From: Trissonchulus latispiculum
Taxonomy: Eukaryota; Nematoda; Enoplea; Enoplida; Ironidae
Reading direction: 5' to 3'
Assembly (NCBI GenBank): GCA_030248195.1
Contig: JASAND010006515.1
Coordinates: 1 to 64,000 of the forward strand
Length of the DNA stretch: 64,000 bases
Below the pieces are notes generated by a model, which saw only the letters and a program-made list of their open reading frames with translations, ran no database searches and had not been told where the DNA came from. Positions 12,722-24,615 of the stretch are shown here, piece by piece. Each line of letters starts with the position of its first letter. Position 1 is the first letter of the stretch. The position numbers were made by a program, and so were the translations under genes.

Positions 12722-12882
12722 GGCTGAGTTTTTGGAGTTCACTTTGCAAAAAGTCCACTTCAAAAGAAATTAAAGATCTTGAAACACAATGCCGGGACGT
12801 AGCACCATCATATACTGCAAGCACTGTGTTGTTTCTTATTGGACTAATGCTCTGTTCATTTTATCATACGTCTGTTGGTTAA
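12722..12882 (+). pseudogene. Duplicated 3' coding segment of the Cys-rich protein (alternative exon or relic)
   Basis: After an AG acceptor at 12720-12721 a frame of about 53 residues runs to a stop at 12880-12882. It parallels the last 50 or so residues of the upstream gene: KEIKDLETQC..APSYTAS against KKINDLETLC..APTYTAS, each followed by a hydrophobic tail. No start codon or signal peptide belongs to it. It is either a second, alternatively spliced terminal exon or the remnant of a tandem duplicate. I see no GT donor at the equivalent point of the upstream copy, so the alternative-exon reading is unproven. Confidence 0.5.
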
Positions 12883-15166
12883 CAATCAGCCAGCTCATGG
12901 AGCAAAGACTTAACAACTTTGTGATAGAATTCTTTATTTTTGAATTTTCATGAAACAAGTTTTATTGTCCAAATTTAATCTTCCCGTCTGCTTTTATTAC
13001 ATATAGTCCTTGGTTAGATATATCCAAAAGAATAACTAATAAGAATGGACACACAGCCGCTTTCAGCAGAGTATTCAAAGCTCGGCTCAGTACACGACAG
13101 TAACGTTGCAGCACCAAATGGTCTGTTAGCGCCATCCATGTGTCAAATTTTCCTTACACGAGCATAAGGGTTCTATCCACTTGCAGGCAACTTTGATAAT
13201 TAGTAGAAATGGCTGATCAACTGACCTAATACTATTCCGTTAGTGTGGATTGTGTAGGCAGAATGGTCGGTCTCCAAACAAAGCCACAAAGATCTATCTG
13301 AAAACCAAAAAAGCCTGACCGAAAATATTGAAACGAAATATTCTTCAGAAAACACTAAACATTTTCCTGGCAATTATACTAGTTTTCATGAGGAAGCAAA
13401 GCACTTTTTATGATACAGTTATTATTATCAACTGGGCTATTTACTTATTAATGTGCCCTATTTTTGTGAATTGGCAAACCCATTTGCTTTCCAGCAAAGA
13501 AACTGCTTCTGCCTGATTTTATTAATGGCTTCTGTTATATGTTAATCTCTTCTGTTGGTATTTTGTAGTTCTCGTTAAAGTAGGGATCTTACGGATTGAC
13601 CAATGCATAAGATATTTTAAATAACACTTCTTACATTAAAGTTAAGTTTAGAATGCCCGCGTTTGTCTACATCCAACATATATATATATACGAAATTTTG
13701 AAATTGATGACGACCTGAACGAAAATAAAAAAGGGTAAGTTGCATCTCTGACCTCGATTCAGATGTACTGAACTATTTTGTACTGGAATGTGAACAAACC
13801 GTTTTAATAATGCTCAGTTTTGAACGAACTTTATTGGCATTGAAATAGTTGATGCCTGCTTCAATGTTAGTACATTTTGCATTACGTTGCCATGGGTGGA
13901 TTAACCTGATTGGTTCAGAATTGCTTCATTTTACTGTGGTTTCCTAGGAATGTTTACAGGAACACCTAGCACATACCAATTTTTGTAATATTAGTAAATG
14001 ACGGTTTGCGCAAATCCAATACTGGACATTTTCAAAGGAATCTAACAGATATTTATAGACAATTATCGTCTCAGGTAATGTGAATTAGGTAACCCATCAT
14101 AAACTGAACCGTCCCAGAGAAATGGTTGCAACGTTTGACTATGTTATGTACAATGGATTCTTGAGCAAGAATTACCAAAATCCTAGCTTGCAAAAATTTA
14201 TTTGTTTAGATTAAGGTGGTGGTATCGTTTCCCGTATTTTGGTTGATTACTTTCGCGCAAGTAACCCAAAATGTCTGAAACTTGCAGAACATACTCTTTC
14301 GGTGTTCCTGTGCAGATTAGAAACAATTCCGGAGTCTTTGTGGGAAAATTTGAAAATTTTTGATTTGAAAAATTTTTGAAAAATCCGGATTCTGGGAGAG
14401 AGGGACCCCTCTGGGGGGTGAGATCAAGGTCTGGGGGGGGGTGAACCTCAAAAGCACATTTGTGGTCTGGTCCGTGTAAGTTACACTAGTAAGAAGCTAC
14501 ATAAAGTTTGACTACATCATTAAAACGTCCTCATTCGAAGATTTAATATTATTTATCATTTGCAGTAAAGTCCTTAAATTGAAGACGTTACGGCGTTTTG
14601 AAAATGACTGCGGCAAACGTTATCACCACCTTACGGTTGTAAAAATTGTGTCGAATTATGCTTTTTAAAAGCTTGTACTATACTCCAACTGACGTTTCAC
14701 TTTGAAACTGTATTTTGGAAAGATGAAACCTTGATATATTCCCGTAGGTGCCTCGCAGTCGCGCAATTTTGTTATTGTCATGATAAATTCTAAATGCCCA
14801 CTGAATTCGTTTTAAAGGTTTCACGAGTTCCATATATATATATATATATTATGCTAGGTTGCTTTCGAATAACTACAAGCCTGCTTTGGTAAGCTGAACC
14901 CAGCCTGAACACTGGCTCCTTTAATCATTTTTAAAACGAAAGTCTCACAAGTCACAACTCGTTCTGAATTATTTTTCACGCTTAAGGACTGTTAAAGTAT
15001 CGTAATATTTCAGCAAAATTTTGTCGCGAAACATAGTCCGAACCAGTTACTTAAATCATTAATTTGACGTTCAATTTTAACAAGCAGGAGTAACAAAACG
15101 AACCGTATATGCTAAAAGCAAATCACTTTCTTCATCAAAACTGCCAGTCATTGTGATGTAAACTTA
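12883..15166. other. Intergenic, nothing supported
   Basis: AT-rich, with short (TA)n runs near 13678-13690 and 14831-14850 and a G-rich patch at 14395-14445. No splice-bounded coding frame noticed. It may include the receptor gene's promoter and 5' UTR. Confidence 0.4.
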
Positions 15167-16357
15167 TTGCTGGAACAAACCCATGGGAACCAAAGCCTAT
15201 TTTTAGAACCTAATGAGATTCATATGTCTTGCAGTTTTAATTATCAAGCTACTTTTTTATTCCTTACGGTTCTTGTTACTTTCTCTTTCCATATTGTACT
15301 TTCTCTTTCTTTGTTTAAATCTTGTGACTCCATAAAATTGGAAATTTGCTTCGAGCGTTTTGAACATTTCTGGATACTTTTCTTCGTAACAACATTCGTT
15401 TGCGTAATGTTTTACAAAACGGTTGGAACAGCATATTTGGTGCTAGGATCCTTCAGCTTTCTTCACAATGTTATTGTTGGCACAACGTTCTTGTGGAAAA
15501 AAGAATTTCATAAGCCTGCATTCTTTCTGATGGCAAACTTATGTTATTGCGATGCCTGGATTCTCTTTTGCACCGGCATATATGGAGGTTGCCGTTTGCT
15601 CCTGAGCGAAAATTTAAACGAGACGATCAGGTCAGACAAATATGTCGCATTATCATGTCTTGTTGAGTTCTGGGCAGGATGCTTTTTATTCTCTTGCATT
15701 GCCTTCAATCGTTACATTGCGTTAGCTAAATGGACGAAACAGTCTTCGCTTTTCAGTTCAAAAGCATTATGGATATTAAATTTCGGACCACATTTATTCA
15801 TTTGGACGATAAGTGGTGGCTCATCGTTTGTTCGAAATGCCAATGGTACTTTGGCGTTGTGGTCAAACACCATTGCAACGTACCATTTTACAGACGTCCT
15901 GTTTGAACGACTTAATAGTGCGGTTAATGCAGCAGTTTTGCTGTTTCAAATTGTCTTTAATATTCTTGCAATCAAGGCTATTTCTGATCTTCGAAAGCAA
16001 CAGAGTGACCACAACGACAAATCGTTTATGAATGCTGATACTGCCAAAAAGGAAACCCGTCTTACAATACAGTGTCTGATTACCAGTGGAATTTTCTGTA
16101 TAGCGAATATTGGATTTCAGTTAACATTTGCACTGGCACAAGTTTACAAACTTTCCATCTATCAGCATGTTGTCGTACATCTACTATGGATGACAAATCA
16201 TTGTGTCAATCCAATAATTTATTGCTGTTATAATAAGCCGCTGCAACGACACTTGTTTGGCAAAAACAGCGTTATGGTTGTTGAGCTTAACAGAGGCGCC
16301 ACGTGCTGGAAGACAAACCAAAGTCGGTTGAATTCTGCCAGATCACAAAATAAGTGA
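15167..16357 (+). CDS. Rhodopsin-class (class A) G-protein-coupled receptor
   Basis: An uninterrupted 396-codon frame encodes a seven-helix receptor that should sit in the plasma membrane and couple to G proteins. Visible landmarks are Asn101 in helix 1 (SFLHNVIVG), Asp129 in helix 2 (LCYCDA), and NRY at 181-183 ending helix 3 in place of the usual DRY. Helices 5 and 6 are at about 250-275 and 300-326. NPIIY at 348-352 in helix 7 is followed by an RHLF helix-8 start. N-glycosylation sequons occur at 151 (NET) and 226 (NGT). Residues 27-50 and 67-82 are additional hydrophobic stretches before helix 1. Met81 would give a minimal seven-helix receptor, so the true start could be internal or an upstream exon may be spliced in. 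The ligand cannot be told. The Asp-to-Asn change in DRY may affect basal activity. Being intronless over the 7TM region contrasts with the other genes here. Confidence 0.85.
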   Translation: MLEQTHGNQSLFLEPNEIHMSCSFNYQATFLFLTVLVTFSFHIVLSLSLFKSCDSIKLEICFERFEHFWILFFVTTFVCVMFYKTVGTAYLVLGSFSFLHNVIVGTTFLWKKEFHKPAFFLMANLCYCDAWILFCTGIYGGCRLLLSENLNETIRSDKYVALSCLVEFWAGCFLFSCIAFNRYIALAKWTKQSSLFSSKALWILNFGPHLFIWTISGGSSFVRNANGTLALWSNTIATYHFTDVLFERLNSAVNAAVLLFQIVFNILAIKAISDLRKQQSDHNDKSFMNADTAKKETRLTIQCLITSGIFCIANIGFQLTFALAQVYKLSIYQHVVVHLLWMTNHCVNPIIYCCYNKPLQRHLFGKNSVMVVELNRGATCWKTNQSRLNSARSQNK

Positions 16358-18271
16358 AACCTTACGATAATTGTCCGTAATACTGCTGCACTTTGACGTT
16401 CACTCTAAAGTGACAACGATAAGGCAATTCACATAGCTTATGTCTAAGTGTATGGGAATATTTGCATTTTCATGACTAATATAATAGTAGAAAAATACTA
16501 CTACTGTGATTCGACAAAACTTCTAATATGGGTGATTCGTATTACGAGACATGTCATATGCTAACGGAGGCAACTGCCTGCTACAACAGAAACTATGCAG
16601 AAAGCGATGTGGATCTGAATGGGTTATTCGCTTATCCATGTTACCATTTAAATGGCAACCATTTGAAACTGGAATCTAAAATCGCCGTATTAAATTTGAA
16701 AGATTCCCTATTAAACTTAATCAATGTTAACCGTTTGATGTCCATAGCGTCACAAACAACTTAATGCATCTAGCCAGAGTAGAGTTTTTGTTTTTGTAGC
16801 TGGTTTGCACCAAAATATCTTGTTTTTGCTATTATAACAGTCACGTTCTTTTGTACATTAACACGTATGTCACAAGTCACTGTCACAAGTCAATGTCACA
16901 AGTCACAAGTCAATGTATAGTGGCGGAGTAGTTATGTCTGTCTATGTCTGTCAGCACTAAGCTTAGTGTATTCTAGACAAACAGTCTAAAGGATTGGAAT
17001 CGATGTGTAAAGCATGCTCCAAAGGACCGTAGTAGTTATTCCGTGAAAGAGTATTCTTTCATTAATGAAAGAAAGAGTAATGAATGAATGTAAATCAGAA
17101 AGAGTAATGAAAGAACCGAGAAAGTAGTTATTCTTGTAATCTGACAAGCCTCTGCGCGAACGCAATTACTCAAATATTTCTGTGAATTGTTTCTTTTTTA
17201 AGAACGCCTACCCTCAAGCTGTCGAATTTAGTCTGAAAAGAATACTGAGATTTTAATACTCCTTTGTAATTCTTGAAAACATTAATATTCCTGAAATTCC
17301 GTTGTCAAATCAAATTTACTTGCACCAATATTGCTGAGAGTACAAACGCTAAGCCCAGGTCACCAGCATGAACTCAGTATCTGAGCAAAAACTGCGCGCT
17401 GTTATTGTCAAACTCACCTTCGCAAAGTCAACGGAGCAGTTGAACTAACACAAAGTGATTTCCACCTATTCTTATTTCGTTTGGGAGGAATGCCAAATGG
17501 TCAAGTAGAGCATTTTAATGTGCTGGTTTCCTTTCGGGTATTTTTGCATCGTACGGTTTTAGTTCTTTCCAAAAATAACTAAAACTTACGAAATAACCTA
17601 TTTTCGTGCTCTTTAAAATTCTGGGACCAGTCCCGTAGCTCTATATGCTCGCCAAAAAGTAGGCCAATCAGACAAAGTCGGGGCAAAACCTATAATAGCC
17701 CCCCTTAAGATGTGGGCTGAAGCTAGGACAAGCTAACCGTAGTAGTTGCTTTTCAAGCTTCAGTTGAGTTTTGTTTACATGCGAATTTGTTTGATTAACT
17801 GTGGGCCAATTTGTTAGGGAACCAAACGTTGTGCATGATATAAGTGCTATACGAATGTAAAAGGTATTTTTAGTGCCAGACTCTCATCATTATGTACACT
17901 TAATACTAATGAAATATCTTATAAGCATCCAAAGGTGTCGTCTTGCATCGTTGATTAGACTTAAGTTGAAGCACTATAAAGGACTACTTATGCTCAATAG
18001 AGTACTGCAAAAGAATTTAAAACAGAGTGTATTGCCGGTTCTAGCCTTTTTAGCGGATGAATGATAAATTGGCAAAAACAGTAAAACAGAGAAACAGAAA
18101 CGGTTAAACTTTGGTTAACACCTTCACCGTAATATATAATAAACAAATGGCATAAGCTGTAAGCGATTGATCGGTAGGTGACAAAAGACTTCAGATGCTA
18201 CCTTATATGGAGTAAGTATGTTTTATTCTTGTAGTGTTTAAATTGTTGTATTTCATATATCAATTGTAGAA
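16358..18271. other. Intergenic with short tandem repeats
   Basis: Bases 16866-16918 hold several GTCACAAGTCA-type units. Bases 17040-17115 hold repeated GAAAGAGTAATGAA. An open frame at 16528-16764 (78 codons) lies just after the receptor but has no recognisable feature, and I do not call it. Confidence 0.4.
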
Positions 18272-18655
18272 ATGAGGGAACTAGCGTCAATTGCATCCGC
18301 AATAAGTCTCAAATTAGTTGTCACCCTTGTTATGCTTGGAACCTCCGGTCTGACGCCTTTGATTGCGTCTGATTTGATTTCAACAACAATTAATGAGCTA
18401 AAAGAGGAAAGCAATAAAATAAAAGGACATGAGGGAAATGGTTTGGGCCTCTCTGATGATGTAGGTGACCAAATCACTAAAAATTGTGCGGCAGACCACG
18501 AACCCTGGGTAGGCGGAGTTCCTGCATTTGGTGGCAGTTCAACAGACGATGACAACAGCCAAGATTTTGCTACTAAGTTGATGAATGCATTTAAAGGCTT
18601 CAGTGCTTATAACAATACAAACGTGGATGCTATCTGCTCTACATGTATCAATTAG
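18272..18655 (+). CDS. Possible small secreted protein (hypothetical)
   Basis: A 127-codon frame whose first 33 residues look like a signal sequence, with a positive start and a hydrophobic core at about 13-31. The rest is polar, Gly/Asp/Ser-rich, with three cysteines near 72, 122 and 125. A TTGTAG acceptor lies three bases before the ATG, so this may be a second exon after a 5' UTR intron. The opposite strand also has a 100-codon frame, so openness alone is weak evidence. I do not recognise the protein. Support is the signal-like N-terminus and the low-complexity acidic middle typical of secreted proteins. Confidence 0.35.
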   Translation: MRELASIASAISLKLVVTLVMLGTSGLTPLIASDLISTTINELKEESNKIKGHEGNGLGLSDDVGDQITKNCAADHEPWVGGVPAFGGSSTDDDNSQDFATKLMNAFKGFSAYNNTNVDAICSTCIN

Positions 18656-19636
18656 TTCCTGAAATTAACCTTTTTCTTTTTACTTACCCACTATAGCACT
18701 ATCGGTATTTATGTCTATGGTTCTCTCGGGATTCAAATCCATAATTCTGTTGGTAATGGGTCAGTCGAGACCAACTGGAATCTTAGTTCATAGTTAATTC
18801 GTGTTTGCCTCTATTTTATTCGCAATATTGTTCGTGTTACCCTCAGTTTAATGCGCACAGCTGTGCGAATAAGCTCCCCTTTTATTCTTCATTCAAATCC
18901 ATCATATACAATTTAACCGAATTCAAACAGCCTCACTCTTTGTAAAATGAAATGGATAAAACCAATTATAGCCTTTTACGTTAAAATTACTCAACGGATG
19001 ACATACTAAATAATTCTTTAATTGAACATACAAAATATAAAACCATTATTGGTGGTTCAGTCTGCGAAAACAGTTATGCAATCAAAAACTGGTACGTAGT
19101 GTCAGCTTGACTAAGCTTTCCAGCGTCATCCTAGCGAGCTTAGTGAACTCTCTTTACGAAAAGGAGCGAGCATTTGGTGTGTCACCTGCTCATTTCTTTC
19201 GTCAATTGGTGTGTCACCTTTTTTCTTTTTTTCTAATTCTCTTTACGGTCGTTTTTCTGTGGTTTATTCTTTCTATTAGCTCTTCTTATTATTAGCAGAT
19301 GCACTAGAAAACAAAGAAAACGGGAATTTCACCTTGTTTTTGTTTTTGTTTCATCCTTTGTTTTTTCTTTTTGGAAACTAGAAACTTCTAGGAAACTCAT
19401 ATTTTGTGATAATTTTAGGTTTTTATTCTTTTCATTGTTATTTTTTTGTCTAAGCTTCTTTGTAAGTTGTTTTGTTGTTCTTCTTTTTCTCTTTTTCACT
19501 TGGCTTTACGTAATTACTTCTGCAACAAATAAGGTGTAAAGGGCAATTGGTAAATGTTTTCACAAATGTTAGCTAGTATATGGCTTCACGTTCACGCATG
19601 GGCAAAGCCTGCACAACTCCTGCACATGTGCAGGCT
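18656..19636. other. Intergenic, pyrimidine-rich
   Basis: T-rich, with many TTCTTTTT and TTTGTTTTTG runs between 19190 and 19500. No coding or RNA signal. Confidence 0.4.
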
Positions 19637-20590
19637 AGGAAAAATTTACCCCCGCGCAGTGCGCAGCACAAATTTTACCCCCGCGCAGTAAACTATATCG
19701 ACGCGCAACAATATTTTCACCCCGCGCAACGAAATTATTTACCCCGCACGCCAAAGCTCCTTAGAATTTTATCACGTGCAACGGAATTTATAACTTGCGC
19801 AGAAAAGCGCATCAAGATTTGATCTCGCGCAACAAAATTTTACCCCGCGCAACAAAGCGCATCAACATTTTGCCTGCGCAACAAAATTTTTGCCCCCGCG
19901 CAACAAAGCGCATCAAAATTATGCCCCGCGCAAAGCAATTATCTCCGAGCAGCAAACTTTCTATACCCGCGCAACAAAGCGCATTAGAATTTTATTACGT
20001 GCAACGGAATTTATAACTTGCGCAGAAAAGCGCATCAAGATTTTATCTCGCGCAACTAAATTTTACCCCGCGCAACAAAGCGCATCAACATTTTGCCCGC
20101 GCAACAAAATTTTTGCCCCCGCGCAACAAAGCGCATCAAAATTATGCCCCGCGCAAAAAAATTATCTCCGAGCAGCAAATTTTCTACACCCGCGCAACAA
20201 AGCGCATTAGAATTGTATCTCGTGCAACGAAACTTTTACCACGCGCAGCAAAGCGTATCAAGATTATATCCCCCAACACAATTTTCATCGCCGCGCAACA
20301 AAATTTATAGCCCCGCGCAACAAAGCGCATCAAGATTTTATATAAACCGCGCAACAAAAGTTTTACCCGCGCGCAACAAAAAGTGCATTAAAGTTTTATG
20401 CCATGCAACGGAATTTTTAACTCGCGCAGCAAAGTGCATCAAGATTTTATCCTGTGCAGCAAAACACATCAAGATTTTACCGAACAACCAAATTTTTACC
20501 CCCGCGCAACAAAGCGCATCAAAATTTTACCGCACAACCAATACCCCTGCGCAGCAAAGCGCATCAAAATGTTGTCCCGCGCAAAAAATT
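19637..20590. repeat. Satellite of about 30-bp units with higher-order structure
   Basis: About thirty diverged units built from a GC-rich core CGCGCAACAAAGCGCATCA and an AT-rich spacer such as AAATTTTACC. Some consecutive units repeat as a larger block of about 190 bp (19836-20010 against 20050-20215 is nearly identical). Long open frames across it are periodic artefacts of the repeat (recurring RNKAHQN-like words), not proteins. The alternation of CpG-rich core and A/T spacer is unusual for an animal satellite. Confidence 0.9.
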
Positions 20591-22379
20591 TTAAGTTTAA
20601 TTCGAACGCTTAAAGATACGCAGTTAAAAATAAAAATACACCGCCGCAATACTTGGCAATTGGCATTTCAAGACTACTCTCAATTAATTTGCTGAAACAA
20701 TTTACCGTAGTTTGTTTAATAGCGAAGTCTTAGGACTGATGTAATATCGCACAACAGATTTAATAGCACACAAACTATTGGCGACTAGCAAGTAGCAACT
20801 AGCTGTAACCAGAAATGAAACGGGGTCACTATTTGCTGACCCGGTGACCCGGTCAACCCCTGACCCGGTGACCCGGTATTTTTGAAAATTCAGGTTTAAG
20901 CTTGGAAAAATTGAAAATACTTATATCGGGGTGAGGTGAGTGTTTTTTACCTTTCTGGACATTTTTGGCGTGTAAAATAAGAAGTCGGGCGAAATTTTTG
21001 CTTTTTTAAAGTAGTAAAATTGGAAAGTAAATATTGTAAGTAAGCCGGAAAAAATCAAAACTGATTTGCACGATATCGCACTCAATGTGATGTGAACTAA
21101 ACTGCATAGCTTTTTGGATCAAACAAATTCGAACAAAATATATACTCCGGCAAAGTCATTACTTCATCTAATTCTAATCACGAGCTTAACATTAGCACTT
21201 TTTGTTATCATTATTTTTACAAAATATTCTGTGTAGTTGTACGGTTGATGGTTTCACTCAGCGGACATTCTTTGGAAATATTTTTTGCTAATTTCTAGGA
21301 TTCAGACAATATATGCTATAAATAAAAATCGTCCCCCGCACCGGATTCGTAGGTATGATAACATTATAGAAAAAAATAGAAAAAAGAGCAAAAAACCAAA
21401 TAATTTACTGCTTCTTTAAATTTCATGCTACTAAAAGCCAAAGAATTTTTATTTTTTAAGTTTTTGCGGAATATTCATTTCGTTTATGAAGAACAAGCTT
21501 GAAATGTATCCAAGTTTTAGGAGATTGCTATTTTTGCTTAAAATAGTGTAAAAGTTTAAAACACTTTCTCGGTTCTTCAAAGTGAAAAAATAAAGTTTCG
21601 AACAGCGATTTCATTACAAAATCAAAACATTTCGTCAACTGCTGTGGGCTCTGCCCCAAAGACCCCCGTTGCAAACATTTTACTGCGACTGTTACCCTCT
21701 TTTTACGCCCCCTCTTGTTCCATTCTATATTGGTCGCTCCACCTGCCGCCGCTTCCTTTGCAATTTATTTTTTAGGTATTAGATTTGTGCAAACACTTGT
21801 TCATTTTGTTTTTGCTGTTTACTGCATTCTTTTCCTAATGTTTCCCCTGCCGGAGTTGTTTTTAAAACTGATTTTTACCAAACGATAAAGTTGCAAAACT
21901 GTTCTAAACTTCCAAAATTCCAACGTAAGCCGGAGCCAAACATTTGAGTGTTTTCACTAAGGATTTTCTCAGCGCGTTCAGGAATTTATCAAACCCCCAC
22001 TACATTCTAAACTGTTAAAGTTACTTGTCATAGCGTCGACTTTTGAAAACTAATTATAACTTGGTTAATAATGCTAATTAAATTTTAAAAGCGGAATGAA
22101 TTAACTGCATTCTTAAAATTCCCTTGCTATTTGAGTAAAACCAGAGAATAAAAACTTTAGCAATTTTTTGCGAGATTCGTCAAAATCTTGGAGGATTGCG
22201 TAAAAGTTAGCAAATCTTTCCGGCTGAGGGGCTTGAAAGATGCGTGACAAAACAGAACTTCGTAAAAACCACAGTCGACACATATAGTGAAGAATTAAAA
22301 TTTGACCCCCGCGCAGTGATCTCGAAGGCTGTGCAGGCTAGAGTAAGTACGTGTATGTCGTTTTAATATTTGGACAGTT
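20591..22379. other. AT-rich spacer with a GACCCGGT cluster
   Basis: Bases 20826-20880 contain five closely spaced GACCCGGT-like octamers. The rest is AT-rich without a recognised gene. The end of the spacer runs into the G-run domain. Confidence 0.45.
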
Positions 22380-24615
22380 TTTAAGTGTTGGGGGGGATCT
22401 TGGGGGGGGGGGTTGGGGGGGGGGGGGAGGGGCAAAAGAATGGGGGGGGCCCAGGTTTTTAGTTTTAGAAAAAAATGAGTGGGAAGGGGGGAAAAATGTG
22501 GGAATGGGGGGGGTGATGTGTGTTTTTTTGTTATATATTTGTGGTAGGTTTTACATCCATTTTTGCGAATTTTTTTCAAAATTTTTCAGGAATTGCAAAA
22601 AATTTTTCAAAAATTTTGCATTTTTTACTTGGTTTGGACCCAGTTTTAGGGGGGGAGGGGGGTTTGAGCTCGGCTTGGGGGGGGAGTAGTTGAGGCCGGG
22701 TAGGGGGGGGTCTGGCCTCTCCGTGGAGGGGTCTCACAGGGGGTAAACTGTAGCCTGGTTCACCTATGTTCATAGGTGTAACGGGGTGTGTTTGGGCGAG
22801 CGAGGAATTCTTGTCACAGGTGTTCATAGGTGTAACGGGGTAAGAAGGGGGGGGGGAGATGATTTCCTTCAGCCTTCACGAAATCATAGATGGGGTCGGG
22901 GGAATTTGGAGGAGGGAGAAAAAATTTTTCGTCAGCTTTCTATTTTACGTAATTTTTGCAATGAAAAAAGTTTTTGCAGGTTTGAGGTGAGGGGTTAAGC
23001 GGTGAAGCAGGGTGGGGGATCCCCTAAATTTTCGATTTTATGCCATTTTTGGCCATTTATTGGCCAAAAATCTGGGAGGGGGGCAGCAAAAATCTGAAAA
23101 TCTGGGGAGGGGGGTTGCCAAAATTTGTCATTTTGGTGGGGGTGTCCGCCCCACCCCCTAACACACTTATGGGTGGAAGCCATTTTTTTCTAATCTGGCG
23201 CTGTTCTTTAATCGTTTGGGCGAGGAATTGTTGTCTGTCATAGGTGTTTTTTCAATCATCTCCCAGGGGTTTGATTTTCAATTTTTTTCAATTTCAACTT
23301 TTTTGGGGGGGACACCTTCCGGCTGAAAATGTTTTTTTGGGTGGGACGAATATTTTGGGGGGACGTCCCCTCACCAATTGGGGGGCTGCAGCGGCGCTAA
23401 AAATGGTGGCTATTTCTACGGTAAATTTTGCAAACATTTTCAAAAAATGTCTAGGGGCTGAAAATGTGTTGGTGCGTATTTCTTTGTATTTTTACGGTAA
23501 ATTTTGCAAAAATTTTCAAAAAATTTCTAATTTAATTTTTGTCTTGCCCTCCGCCAAAACAGGGAAACAGAAGCTGGGCCATCCCATCGACTTACACAAG
23601 GAGAACGAGAAGCCATTGAAAAACAACGAGAGCAGTTGCCTACCTGCAAAGCTCCAAAGAGGAGACAGACGAAGACAAAATAAGCCAATGAAAGAAGAAT
23701 CGATACGACTCAACGAGAACTAGAATTTTGCAAACATTTTCAAAACATTTTCAATTTAATTTTTGTCTTGCCCTCCCCCGCCAAAACTATAGGTGTAATT
23801 GGGGGGGGGTTGGGGGGTAACCCCCCAGCCATGTTTGCAACCCCCCCAGAAATTTTTGGGGGCCACCGCCCCCCCCCCCCCCAGTTGGGGGGAGGGGGGG
23901 TAGCCGCACCGAAGGCGCCAAAATTGGCCAAAAATTGGTTATTTTTATGGTAAATTTTGCAAAATTTTTCAAAAAAGTTCAAATATTTGGCTTAGCTTGT
24001 TTATTATCGCGAGAAATACACGTTTATAACTGTTTTATGGTCTTCTAGAGTTGATATTGACCTAATTCTGGACTCAGAAACATGTTGGCAGTTTTTTCAC
24101 AAAAGTTTTTGAGTTTAAAAACACTGTCTAATGTTAAAATTACTTTATGATTTCATGTTTTTCGGCATTAGCAATGGCTGAAAGAGCGATTGGGGGGTTG
24201 GGGGGGTGGGGGGTCTAAAAAGGGCCCCCAAAATGCTGGGGGCCCCCAACCCAAATCCCCGTTACACCTATGCCCAAAATCCAAAACAGAATTTTGTAAA
24301 AATTTTCAAAAAATTTCTAGGGGCTGAAAATGTGGTGGTGCATATTTCTACGGTAAATTTTGCTATAATTTTCAAAAAATTTCTAATTTAATTTTTGTCT
24401 TGCTCATTTATTCGAAAAAACTTGGATTTTTTGGAAAATTTAGAATTTTTCCAAAAAATTTCGCATTTTTACTACTTTTGAGGCAAAATTTTCAAAATTT
24501 TGAGGGTGGGGTCTGGGATTTGGCCAGTTGGGGCGGGGTCTGCCTCCAAAATTTCGAGGGTGGGGTCGGCACTTTTCTATTTGGGGGGAGGGGTCCCCCC
24601 CCCAGGTAAATCAAT
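22380..24615. repeat. G-run-rich repeat domain
   Basis: Dense runs of 5-14 G on the plus strand (22388-22460, 22650-22690, 23800-23900, 24190-24245) alternate with a repeated AT-rich module. The module reads approximately GGTAAATTTTGCAAA, ATTTTCAAAAAATTTCTA, then TTTTTGTCTTGCCCTCC. It recurs at 23418-23545, 23725-23775, 23945-23975 and 24290-24400. A second short module, CATAGGTGTAACGGGG, recurs at 22769 and 22826. Open frames here are low-complexity Gly/Pro readings. The G runs are suited to G-quadruplex formation. Confidence 0.75.

Noticed and set aside
16528..16764. 78-codon frame just downstream of the receptor
   Set aside because: No signal peptide, domain or splice context; probably chance.
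19580..20695. Overlapping frames of up to 200 codons in the satellite, and a CRISPR-like impression of core and spacer
   Set aside because: The peptides simply repeat with the DNA unit, spacers are themselves repeated and similar, and the DNA is eukaryotic, so neither a protein nor a CRISPR array is supported.
22351..23982. Gly/Pro-rich open frames on both strands of the G-run domain
   Set aside because: Low-complexity readings of G and C runs without splice sites or any domain.
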